Source: Cystobasidium ongulense (lineage: Eukaryota; Basidiomycota; Cystobasidiomycetes; Cystobasidiales; Cystobasidiaceae). Taken from it: a stretch of DNA of 64,000 nt. Positions 12,129 to 22,403 of the stretch are shown here, in pieces. The notes under the pieces were generated by a model. That model saw only the letters and a program-made list of their open reading frames with translations, was not told the origin of the DNA and did no database searches. The translations under genes were made by a program, and so were the position numbers. Within the stretch, counting starts at the first letter, position 1, and every line of letters starts with the position of its first letter. The stretch covers positions 744,001-808,000 of the forward strand of contig BQUP01000007.1 of the NCBI GenBank assembly GCA_022835595.1. Reading direction: 5' to 3'.

Positions 12129-12759
12129 GGTGTAAAGCATTGATTGCGCGATGCTCAAGAGCCATGTACCCCTGCATGTAACAGGTCTACCATCTTTATA
12201 AACGATCTCTTACAAGGATTATGTACGTGTCTCCCGGCCCATGCAAATATCGACAAAGTCGAGCACAAAACTCGCCTAGGATACTGCGTCGCTGAAATGG
12301 GCAGTACCCAAGCCAACTAGGGCACTTAGCTGACACTACGAGGTATAACAATATGAATATAATGCCAAATCTCCTGCTCTACGACATCACTACGGCTCTA
12401 CCGGGGTGTGGATGCTCGTCCACATGGGTTTGGCCCACTGAAACGATGCGACCCCAGAGGATTTGACTGGATGCTGGAGAGACGGTAGTCATGTCAGTGA
12501 TGCTGTGCTTGTCGCCTGATTGTGTCACAAGTCTGGACTCACCGTGTTTGCAGAAGGAAGAGCTGAGTGAAAGCAATCTTGTTCAAATTTCATCAGGCCA
12601 ATCCGATCAGTTGAAGAGTCGCTCTCCCGACCTTGTCCGCGAACTTGAATAACTGAGAGTTGAAAGTTGATTAGCTTTTCTTGTTCTTGTCAACACCTCG
12701 TCGCTCTTCACTAGTACTGCTGCTACTACCTGGCTCTAGACACCCACACCGCCGTCGCC

Positions 12760-14760
12760 ATGTTCTCCCTGCCCACCAACACCGCGGCCTTCACCATGCC
12801 AGCCCTGCCCAGCTTCGACGCTTTCGGCAGAAACGTCGCTGTCCTCGACGATGTCAAGAGCAAGGCTCAGCGTGGGTCATCCCTCGCTATGTATCCACCG
12901 TCACCATGCTGACCATGTGCATTCTGTCATTGCCGTGCCGTTCACTGCTGATCCAACAGAACTCGAGTCCTCCGCAAAGAAGGAATTCTCAAAAGCCGAA
13001 GACAAGGTCATGAGCAAGGTCCCCGAATCAGTCGGTGGAAACAAGATTGAGCTATACTCTGGCCGATACTACGCTACATGCGCCGTCGGTGGTGCTGTTG
13101 CCTGCGGTGCTACCCACACCTTTGGTGAGTTTTCACTTCACCCATCCATCCTCGAGCGTTTTGGGAGGCGCGACACAACGGCAAGCGAGCGAGATGCGGG
13201 CAAATGCAGCAAAGCAAGATGAGCGCATTGGAGGGTGCTCCGGCTCAATAGCTATACGCCAATGCAGCGCATGGGAGAGCAGTAGTCTTCAAGACGCTTC
13301 AAGCTTCTTCAGTCGCCCAATTTTAGCCCTGCGTCATATGCGTCGTTCAAGCGGGCACACGCTGGATAACCTCGACATCCACACAACAGTCGGATCTGCC
13401 TCCGCCTCGCCCATTGCCAGCCAGATAGCTCGAGGATAGACGTCGATCCATCACTCCGGACGAAATGCTGATCTTGCCATCCCCCCCATTCTCTCCAGTC
13501 ACCCCCCTCGACTTGGTCAAGTGCCGACGACAGGTCAACAAGAACCTCTATGCCGGTAACATGGACGGATGGAAGAAGATTGTCGCCGCTGACGGTGTCA
13601 AGGGTCTTTAGTGGGTTTCATTATTTCCGATACCCCCGTTCTAGACTTACTTCCAATATTGACATCAATTCCTTTTCTTTCGTTGTTGCCTAACAGCACC
13701 GGTTGGGGACCTACCGCCATCGGTTACTCCATGCAGGGTGCCGCAAAGTACGGATTCTACGAGTACTTCAAGAAGACCTACTCTGACATGGCCGGACCAA
13801 CCAACGCTAAGAAATACAAGGATGCTATCTTCTTGGCTGGTTCCGCTTCCGCCGAGTTCCTTGCCGACATGGCTCTCGTTCCTGTAGGTTCAAACATAGA
13901 TCTTCTGCCTTGAAGACCGATGATATCAGGTACTGATCTGTGCCTCACACTCGTCTTGTTATCCTTGTACCTCTCACAGATGGAGGCCATCAAGGTCAGA
14001 ATCCAGACCTCAATGCCACCATACGCTTCCGGCGCTATCTCTGGTCTATCCAAGTTCCGTGCCGCTGAAGGTACCGGTGCTCTTTTCAAGTCTCTTCCTT
14101 CTCTATGGTCCCGCCAGATTCCTTACACCATGATGAAGGTCAGTTCCCTTTTCTAGCTTTCGGAACACGCCTTTTTTTCTCCTGGCTTTCGAGTACTGAT
14201 TGATGGTCGTCATTCAATAGTTCTGGTCTTTCGAAGCTACCGTCGGCAAGATTTACGGATACCTCGGAAAGCCTGCTGCGTCGTACAACAAGCTGCAACA
14301 GCTTGGTGTTTCCGCCCTCGCTGGTTACATTGCTGGTGTCTTCTGCGCTGTCGTCTCTCACCCTGCTGATACTATGGTCTCCAAGGTGAGTCTCACATAC
14401 CATGGTATCTAAGTTGGGAATCACTGATTAATCCAATTCTTCGCCTCCAGCTCAACGCTCAGGGCAAGGCCGGCGTCGCCAAGCCTACCGTTGGCTCCAT
14501 CTACTCTGAGATCGGATTCGGTGGTCTATGGGCTGGATTGTGTGAGTTGTCATTGGATGAGTGTTTTGCAAGGCAATTCCGACATGTGCTAACGAATTTC
14601 GTCTGTCCTCTCAGCCACACGTATCATCATGATTGGTACACTCACCGCTCTCCAATGGCTCATTTACGACTCGTTCAAGGTCTACGCCGGTCTACCAACC
14701 ACTGGTGCCGCACCTACCGAGAAGCCAGCCGCTGGTGCCCTCGTTTCCAAGCTCGCTTAA
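12760..14760 (+). CDS. MIR1: Mitochondrial phosphate carrier (SLC25A3/Mir1 family)
   Basis: Eight exons (12760-12871, 12960-13124, 13499-13610, 13697-13883, 13980-14138, 14221-14385, 14451-14541, 14615-14760) encode 378 residues, all in phase. The product imports inorganic phosphate with protons across the inner mitochondrial membrane for ATP synthesis. Three carrier repeats are visible, each with the Px[DE]xx[KR]-type signature: [23 protein letters not shown] and [12 protein letters not shown]. The second repeat region [19 protein letters not shown] is the hallmark of phosphate carriers as against other SLC25 members. The N-terminus is a short presequence-like extension starting [11 protein letters not shown]. 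Intron 2 is unusually long (374 nt); the others are 65-96 nt. Family identity is certain; Mir1 versus Pic2 paralogy is not decided here. Confidence 0.95.
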
Positions 14761-15145
14761 ATGGATATTTCCATCACGCGAGTAAAAGGCTAGATTATAG
14801 TATATGGTGGCTTATTAGATTGTCATTGCACTACTTTGTCTGGCTTGTATCGTATTTAGTTATATACGCGCGATTCCTCAGATCATTACCACCATCATCA
14901 TCATCATCATCACTTTCATTTCAATCGCTGATTGTCTGGTCAGCGGTTGATATATTTGTTCCTCTTCCCGCCCAAAATGAAATGATAGATTCTTTTCGTA
15001 GACTAGACCTTCTGGAAGTCTTATTTCCCTGTTTTGAACTTCTGACTTGAGACTTCGACAGCTTGCAGCAGAAGTCTTTCTACATTGTTGGCGAAGGACA
15101 GCTCGCTTGCAGCAGCAGCCTCTCTTGCTTTTCGCGACCGCCCGA
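14761..15145. other. 3' UTR and promoter between two + genes, with a CAT microsatellite
   Basis: No gene. A run of CAT triplets (ACCATCATCATCATCATC...) lies at about 14889-14914, in the likely 3' UTR of the phosphate carrier. The rest is leader for the RCC1-repeat gene, whose first in-frame ATG is 15146. Confidence 0.5.
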
Positions 15146-17215
15146 ATGCTTCGAAATTTGGCGACACAATGTCGTAGTAGCTTGAAGAGCTCGTGTTGCT
15201 CTAAGGTCACTGGCATTGACTCGACACGTTCTGCTGCCGTGCGATATCTCTCCAGCAGAGTCGATCATGGTGTCGCTCAAATCCTCCATGGCGCGCCCTC
15301 ATCGAGACGAAAGCCACTGCATCGGCTCTTCTTAGCAGGCATCAATCCCTTCCTGCCTTCACATCTTCAAAATTCCGTATCTCCTACATTCACAGAAGTT
15401 CCCTTGAACGAATGGATATCAAGCTTAAGCGGTGGCCGTAAGGCTGGAACTATGTCGAATGGAACGATACGAAAAGAAGATATTGAAGTTACGCAGTTGA
15501 CTTCTGGATTTGGACATGCTATGATTGCATTCCGTGATAGAAGGACAAATGAAGAAAAGATCTTTGCTATCGGACGGAATGAATCTGGACAGCTTGGGGT
15601 CGGGTACAATTCGCAGGTAGGTAGGGTAGTCTACTAGACCTCCGCTCGCCGTACAGTAGTAGAGGTCGTACTCTTGTATTGCAGGAACCTACCAGAGGCC
15701 TTGTTGAAGGATTTCAAGGTGATCACGTTGAAGACGTCAAGTGTGGTATCACATCTTCATACATACAAGTCCGGCAGGGAGGTGCGTTGCGATAACATCG
15801 AGCTGCAGGTCTATTTGTAATTGATTCGAAACAATTATCCGACTATAGACAAGTCCGTAGTCTATGTTTCCGGCAACCAGAATAGAGGTGAGAAGCATCG
15901 CTCTGATGGCAGTTATATCGTAACCGAGACTTATACAAGAAAATCTGCAGGACAGCTCGGTATACCTGCACCTGAGAAAGGTCAAACTCCTTCACAAGCT
16001 TTCCTGTCTGCCGCTACCAAGTTGGATCTCCCAGGACAGTCAGTCAAGCAAATAGCTTGCGGATATGAGCACCTCCTTATCCTGACTGGTAAGCTCGTTA
16101 CTTCGAGTACATTGACCGGGAAAACCACCGCTAATCAGTATATAGAGCAAGGCCTGTTACTTGGTGCTGGGATCAACACGGATGGCCAACTCGGTACAAG
16201 TGACGATGTCGACCGTCACATACCTTCGCCCGTCGATATACCAGCAGAAATACTTCAGTCAGGTATAGTGTCTCTCGGTGCAGGGGCCGATACTTCCTCG
16301 GTCATCACTTCCGATGGCTCACTCTACACATTTGGCAATTCAGTGAGCGAGCCCACATCATTGCAGTCTTGATACCTATCTGATTCGCAGTCCAACAGGA
16401 ATACGCTCAAGCGTTTCACGGCGAAAAGATAGATCGGGTGATGAAGCCTAAACATGTTGACACAACTACTAGGGGCAAGCTTCGCGTACGGTCTTTCAAG
16501 ACTGTCGGATCTTCATCTCTACTGTTGGACGGTAAGTCGTGTAGCGCGCACCTACCACAGCCCCTCCCCTCTTTCTCCATCGACTATATGATGATATCTG
16601 CCGGGGCCATACGAGCATTGTGTATGCTGCGTTTCTTCTGCAGCATACAGCTTTGTCCGATGAATTTCACCTTCCGGTGACACTTTTACAATCTTCCTCG
16701 TCCTCGTGACGAGCTTGTCTTTCTGAATCCGGTCCTTTTACACATATACTTTCCACCACCCCCGCATTCATTGTCTTTATTGTGCAATTCTGACGCTTGC
16801 CCTTCTCGATAGACGAAGGCTACGTCTATGCGGCGGGCTTTGGTGCCATTGGCCAAGGAGAAGAACAGCTCTCCTGCATCGAGCCGATGCGAGTTGAGGG
16901 TCTAGAGCGGATATCTCAGATATACGCTGGATATAGCTGTGCTGCAGCCGTAGACGGTGAGTTTATACAAATTATCATGCTTTTGGTATAGTATGAGCTG
17001 ACGCTTCTACTCCAAAAGTCAATCATGATCTCTATATCATGGGCTTGAACACCTCCAATGGTAGATTAGGAGTAGCGTCGTCAAACAACGTGTACAGGCC
17101 TAGAGAGCTACCTCGCTTGCTTCCGGAGCATGATCAGGGAGAATTCGAAATTGCGGATATTGCTATTGGCCGCGAGACATGTATGATACATGTTATCGAT
17201 CATAGCAAGCCTTGA
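15146..17215 (+). CDS. Mitochondrial RCC1-repeat protein (RCC1L/Fmp25-like)
   Basis: Eight exons (15146-15616, 15685-15781, 15849-15887, 15951-16088, 16146-16342, 16399-16531, 16813-16956, 17019-17215) give 471 residues in phase. RCC1 blade motifs recur: FAIGRNESGQLGVG, VYVSGNQNRGQLGIP, LLGAGINTDGQLGTSDD, YVYAAGFGAIGQGEEQ and LYIMGLNTSNGRLGVAS. These form a seven-bladed propeller. The N-terminus (MLRNLATQCRSSLKSS, rich in Arg and Ser, no acidic residues) is a typical mitochondrial presequence, so the best match is the RCC1L/Fmp25 type, linked to mitochondrial ribosome and complex III biogenesis, rather than nuclear RCC1. Intron 6 is long (281 nt). The last residues are HVIDHSKP. Confidence 0.82.
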
Positions 17216-17281
17216 TAGACTGCCAAAAAGATAGGTAAACACTGTTTGTACTGCATAACGACTATCTCAGCGATATCGAGA

Positions 17282-18090
17282 TTACTTGAATACATTCTTT
17301 GCAACCCCTGCTCCGTCTCTTATCCGTTGACGATGCTTGAACTTGGCTTGAACTTCTTGTGCCATTGTGGAGATCATTGCTTGGATATTGCTGTAATCGA
17401 CACTCTCGCCCATTACTGGGAGAGCACCGAGTCCTGTCCTCGACAGCTGGACTTGCAGCTCATCTAGACACGCCATGAGATCTGCTAGACGCACGGCTGG
17501 ATTGACAGCTGGAACCGTTGTGAATGCATTGTTGCTGCGTCCTCGGATCGATCAGCGGGATTCGGCTAACGGCCAGGACGACGAACAGCGACTCACACGT
17601 CCTGGATGAGAGTGTTGACTTCGCTCGCTATTCTAGCCAAGCTTAATCTTCCCTGACCTTGGTCGTCCAGAAGCGTCCGAAGTAACCGACGAGCCTCGTT
17701 CGGCGCGTCCGCTGAGGTGGTGCCGACAGTCGAGTGCGCAATACCCGAGCCAGCTATGGAGCCACCCTGGAGTTGTTGCCTGGATTCTGCTTGCTGGTGC
17801 TTCAGAGCCTGTGCTAGCAGTGCGTGTTGCGCTGCTGGAGTTCCTGCATATTGCGGCGAAGGGTAGCTCTGTTGTCGGTTCAATGCAATGCCCGACGGAC
17901 TAGCACCACCAGGTGTGAGACCAGTCTGCTGATTGTGTTGGTGGAATTGCTGCTGGCTTGCTAGCAATGCACTCGCAGGTGATGGTGCTGCGATGCTAGC
18001 ACTCGGTGTGCTGGCTGTCTGCAAAGCATTAAAGAATGCTGCGGGCGAATTGGAAGCTGCTGGAGCATGCAGCGATGGAGATGAGGTCAT
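17282..18090 (-). CDS. Gln-rich protein with helical C-terminus, unidentified
   Basis: Two exons, 18090-17597 and 17534-17282, give 248 residues. The donor is GT|GTGAGT and the acceptor GACGCAG, joining LIQDV to NNAFTTVP. The N-terminal two thirds are rich in Ser, Ala, Pro and Gln. The last 115 residues are helical: RRLLRTLLDDQGQGRLSLA, then LADLMACLDELQVQL, then IQAMISTMAQEVQAKF. A Q-rich N-terminus with a small helical C-terminus recalls Mediator-type subunits, but I cannot match a specific one. The start is uncertain: 18090 is the first ATG in frame, yet an upstream exon (around 18260-18170, ATG CAT GAT...) could exist. It is divergent from MSRA, 231 bp away. Confidence 0.6.
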
Positions 18091-18320
18091 CGAGGCATTG
18101 TCTTGTGTGATCTGACAGTCAACCAGATTAACACTTGATAATTCGGTATCAACAGAGGTTACCCACTGCTTAGCAAGGTTGGAGCCCGCCGATATTTTTG
18201 CCACATCTTCTTCCGATCATCATCATGCATGGACCACAAAGCTTTGTCACCTCTTCTTCTCTTTCCATCTTCGAAACAAGCAAGACTCTCCCATCGAACG
18301 GCGTAAACTGACAGACGTGC

Positions 18321-19306
18321 ATGTTCTCCCGGTTCCGTCAAGCAATCTTCGGCATCCCTCTTCTTTCCCAAGCTCCCCGTCACGCTTCCTACAGCGGACC
18401 GACCACTGCAACCGCCATCGCCCAGTCACAGACAACAGCAAACATGGCTTCATCTTCCGCGAATGGCAACGTTGAGGTTGCTACCGTAGCTAATGGGTTC
18501 GTCTATATCATATCTCTGGCATCGTTTTGGGAGAGATGGATTTTGCAGAAGCCGTCTCCTGCAGGACCTTGATCTTTCCAAGAGCTTTCGCATTCAGTAC
18601 AAGCTGACACCACCTGCTCCCCGCTACTCAATTTGCTACTGGGGTACGGAGCACGTCTATAACCATCACATGAAGGGCCGTCTCATCAAGACTGAAGTTG
18701 GCTTTACGGTTTGTGTTTTCCTGCTAGAAATTGGTGTGGCAAAATCTTATTAATATCGGACTTACACCACGCTACCGACGTTCATTTCGATTCTCAATGA
18801 TATCTACGATGCAATTACATCGTTTCACTATGGTCACCTGTTGCCGATCCTAGGGAGGATCGTCCGAAAACCCTTCATATCGTCAAGTTTGCACTGGTAA
18901 TACTGGACACGCCGAGGGTGTCCAAATCACATTTGATCCAAGCAAAGGTGAGCTCAAAATGGATGACATTCGACTTTGCTGATAGTCTGTCATTTTTATA
19001 GTCTCATATGCCGAGCTCATCGAACTCTTCTATCGCTCACATGATCCCACTCAAATGAACGGTCAAGGACCTGACATTGGTACACAATACCGAAGTGCCA
19101 TCTTCTATCATTCCCCAGAACAGAAGGAAATCGCAGAGAGAGTTTCCGAGGAGATCAAGGAGAAGCATCCTTTAGTAAAGGCCAAAGGTGGCAAATTAGC
19201 TACTGAAATCGTTCCAGCTGGAAAGTGGTACACTGCTGAAGAGTACCACCAGAAGTACTTGGATAACAACCCAGGTGGCTACGAGTGCCCTACACATAGA
19301 CTGTAA
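18321..19306 (+). CDS. MSRA: Peptide methionine sulfoxide reductase A, with an odd splice junction at the active site
   Basis: The enzyme reduces methionine-S-sulfoxide in proteins using thioredoxin. Exon 1 is 18321-18496, ending ATVANG. Exon 2 ends at 18708. Exon 3 is 18854-18947 ([20 protein letters not shown]) and exon 4 is 19002-19306 ([16 protein letters not shown], ending YECPTHRL). The N-terminal 40 residues ([15 protein letters not shown]...) look like a mitochondrial presequence, with an internal Met for a cytosolic form. The family has G-C-F-W-G straight after ANG. Here CYWGTEH starts at 18634, but no AG precedes it. The nearest canonical acceptor (18548) keeps frame yet inserts 28 residues before the catalytic Cys (244 aa). 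Splicing at 18632 restores ANG-CYWG exactly (216 aa) but would end the intron in AT. Confidence 0.88.
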
Positions 19307-20329
19307 GCTGGTTCTACTGCGGTCGGATGCTTTGCGTGGCACACTTTGTTGACCTGTCTTTGCCTTTTTCTAATGGCAGTTGGTGGTGAAGCCATCTATA
19401 ATGCCCGCCTCTTTCTGTCAGGTCGGCATATACACATATAGCTTTTCACATTTTGATTGCATAGCATTCGCCAATTCTTTCTACATCATCTTACTTCACG
19501 GTCCGGATTGCCTGCCGAATGACACAAACACAGACAGTACCGGTATGGCCTGCCTGCTGGTGGAATCCGCTGCCGTTTTGACAGGCTGACAACTTATATG
19601 GATCGTCACCACAAGCTGCAAGCTAGCTGTATATGCTGGCAAGGCGATTTACAAACGCTTGCCGATTAACCTCCACACGCCACACGGGCTATCTGTAGAA
19701 GAATCTGCTAGGAGGTATCAGTATTTGCAGATCTGAACTCTGTCGGACAAAGTTTAGATCTGCAAGTACCGTTCGCAGATTCTCTACAGATGCCCCGTGT
19801 AGAGGTACATCTGGAAGCGTATGCATGTGCAAATCGCTTTGCTAGCGGTGCCTTCCTTCCCATACAATCTATGTAAGGAGGGCTCAAGCACCATATCCGA
19901 TGAGCAGGCTCCACTTCCGAAATTGGCCGGTGATGTTACGTAGTCAAGCACAGAGTGCAGGCTCATCTCCCTGAGCAGACTAGACGCTACAGAAGACTAA
20001 CGGGACGCAACCCGTTGGCATATGGCGGTTTAGACGTCTTGCACCGCTTTTCAGTCAAAATGGTGGCAAACATGCAAAGCTCGTGACTTTGTCGGCTCAC
20101 GACATGCGACTGACTGACGTGCCAGAAGGGTCTTCTGTGGCCATCTTACCGTAACAACACATCGGACTTACCTCCCGTTCCTTCTTTACATTCCTGACTC
20201 TCCTCTCTCTGCTCTCTTACCATCATAACTTCAGCAATCAAACTCTCCTTACTCTCTCTCGATATCTGGGCAAGAACCGGATACATTAGAACGGGTACGA
20301 CTGCACTCACACGAACTGCGACTACAAGA
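19307..20329. other. Intergenic region holding a foldback element
   Basis: No coding signal between the MSRA stop and the next + gene. It contains the 125-nt imperfect palindrome described separately and a pyrimidine-rich leader (about 20150-20270) immediately before the next start codon. Confidence 0.5.
19679..19803. repeat. Imperfect palindrome (foldback/hairpin), about 125 nt
   Basis: The left arm starts CACACGGGCTATCTGTAGA and continues GAATCTGC...TTGCAGATCT; the right arm is its reverse complement with a few mismatches and one 3-4 nt gap. The dyad centre is GTC|GGAC near 19744-19745. RNA from either strand would fold into a long stem with a tiny loop. It has no coding capacity. It could be a small foldback or MITE-like element, or a precursor of small RNAs. 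Target-site duplications were not evident by eye. Confidence 0.7.
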
Positions 20330-21455
20330 ATGGCCTTCCCCCACCATCTTATGGGCGGACACGCCGGACATCCAGGAGCTGGTATGCACATGTTTGCAGG
20401 TCCTCCGGGATATATGCCGCCATCTGCCATGTCAATGCACGGTCATGGTGGGCAATTGCAGCTAGCTGGTCGAGGGAACATGTCGCCTTTGGGTCATCCC
20501 GGACATGGTGCTATGGTACTAGGCTCACCTGCGCTATCGGCAGGACATCCAAGTCCTATTTCCCCTTTCGAAATGCAACAGCTACAAGCGGGTCGTCAGC
20601 AAGGCCGACTTCCCGCATCAGGTGCTTTCGGCGGCGCGGCACATGGATATGGACAGATGCACCCTGGCCTTGGGAATGGAATGCCTCCTTCAGGTATGAT
20701 GCCAACAAATGCTATGTCTCCTCATATGAGTGGCGGCGGTTTTAGCCAGCCCAACCCTATGCAGATGCAACAGGCTCAAGCTATGCAGCAACTTCACGCT
20801 ATGCAGCAACAACAACAATCACCACAGTCTATGATGGGCCAAAATGAAGCATTCATGTCACCACATTCTCAACATGCAGCGGCACCTGGTCATTTCATGG
20901 GAGATATGCAGAGCATGTCACAGCCCTCTCAGGGTGGCAATTCAGGTGTGTCTCGCTTGAAAACTGCCCAACCTATTGTCCCCTCAATGGACGATGAGAC
21001 GGGTAGGCCATAAACTCCATACTTACGGACATTACATCTGACCTTTTTCGATGTACGCAGCTGCTTACGTTATGGGAGCACAGCCTCTCAGTCTTGCGGC
21101 ACGCCTTCAAGGCCAAGGAAGTGGTACTGCATCCCAACAGCAATCTGGCAATGGTGATTTTGATGTTGAGCAGGAAGTGACAGTCAAGACCAAAATGAGA
21201 GGAAGAGGTACATTCTCCGGTAATACGACAGGCAGTATGCAAGATTCTCTCGATACTACACATGGTATGAATGTCGGTGGCGGCCCAAGTAGATCATCAA
21301 CATATCCGCAAAGTCTACCTAACCCATTCACTCAAGGTATGCCTGGTCAGCATGGAATGTTCGGGATGGGCCAGGCCGGTCATGGAATGAGCCACTTTCC
21401 AAACGGCGGCCAACAAATGCCAATGGGTCACCCTTCGACTCCCTTTCAGACATAA
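20330..21455 (+). CDS. Met/Gly/Gln/His-rich low-complexity protein
   Basis: Two exons, 20330-21002 and 21061-21455, give 355 residues. The donor is ACGG|GTAGGC and the acceptor TACGCAG, in phase 1. Exon 1 is dominated by Met, Gly, His and Gln (MAFPHHLMGGHAGHPGAG; MQQLHAMQQQQQSPQS). Exon 2 opens with a more ordered stretch (AAYVMGAQPLSLAARLQG) and then VTVKTKMRGRGTFSG before more Gly/Pro/Met repeats. The composition suits a prion-like or transcription-associated scaffold. I recognise no domain and assign no function. Confidence 0.7.
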
Positions 21456-22403
21456 TATAATAGATGAGAACCTCGTATTACTCTGTATTCGCTTCGCATT
21501 GCTGTACGGATAGATGGGTTCGTAGTAGTTTCATATAGGGCCAACAAACAATGTAGAAACCACCCGGTTTTGACTACAGCTACATACAGCTCAACCACGA
21601 TTGATATCAGTGACCGAGATTCACAGGGAAGGGTGACCCCTGCAACAAGGCGATGGTACGAGGTCTTGCAGTCCCGCAGTCCCATATGTCTTTGAAAGCG
21701 CTTCAGCAACACAGAAAGCTTTGCATTGCATGTAATAGTGCAACTGCTCCTTCCATAGTCACACCGGGTCTCAAGCTGGTATACATCGTCATTAGCTAAT
21801 TCGTCCCGCGTAGCTGACAGTGCGAGGCGCTACTATCCGACTTAGGGTGATAGCGTGAAAAAGCTGATGACTTAAAACAAAATTTGCATGGAAAGAATGG
21901 GTAAGCATACACGGAAAGGTTGAAGAGTGAATAATTGCTAGATATTAGGGTGAATAGATGCTTGTATAGGTGATGCAGATAGTTGGCCGTGTATGTTCAA
22001 CGGAGATGTGATGAAGCTTGAAGGAGCGAGTATAGGATACTACAGTGCGGGGTGAAGGGCCAATGGGGAGTTTCGTAAAATAAGTCGTAAAACGTCGTTT
22101 CGATTTGTCCGTGCGAATCAGGAAGAATGTGGGAAATTTTTGTTGTAATTAAGGTATTATTTATGAGGTTCATTATCGATCAAACATTTTTTCGGTTCTT
22201 ATGAATTATTGGTATTTCGGATGTATGATCAGGTCGTTATGGATGTTGTATCTTCCAGCTGAGGCAGAGTGGAGGTAGTACGACTAGCTAATTCAGCACT
22301 ATAAATGTCATCAAGTGCAGGTGACGCCGGTCGAGTCCATCCACTATGATCAAAACGAGTTAGCTCCTCATCAGACCCGATGGAAACGAAACCTCAATCC
22401 AAC
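21456..22403. other. Convergent intergenic region
   Basis: Lies between the stop codons of the Met/Gly-rich gene (+) and the C2H2 gene (-). No coding signal; AT-rich from about 21880 to 22250, consistent with 3' UTRs. Confidence 0.5.

Noticed and set aside
14889-14914. CAT triplet array as a possible functional repeat
   Set aside because: A short microsatellite in a 3' UTR; nothing beyond length variation expected.
19679-19803. Foldback taken as a tRNA or known structured RNA
   Set aside because: Arms are too long and continuous, with no cloverleaf or conserved loop sequences.
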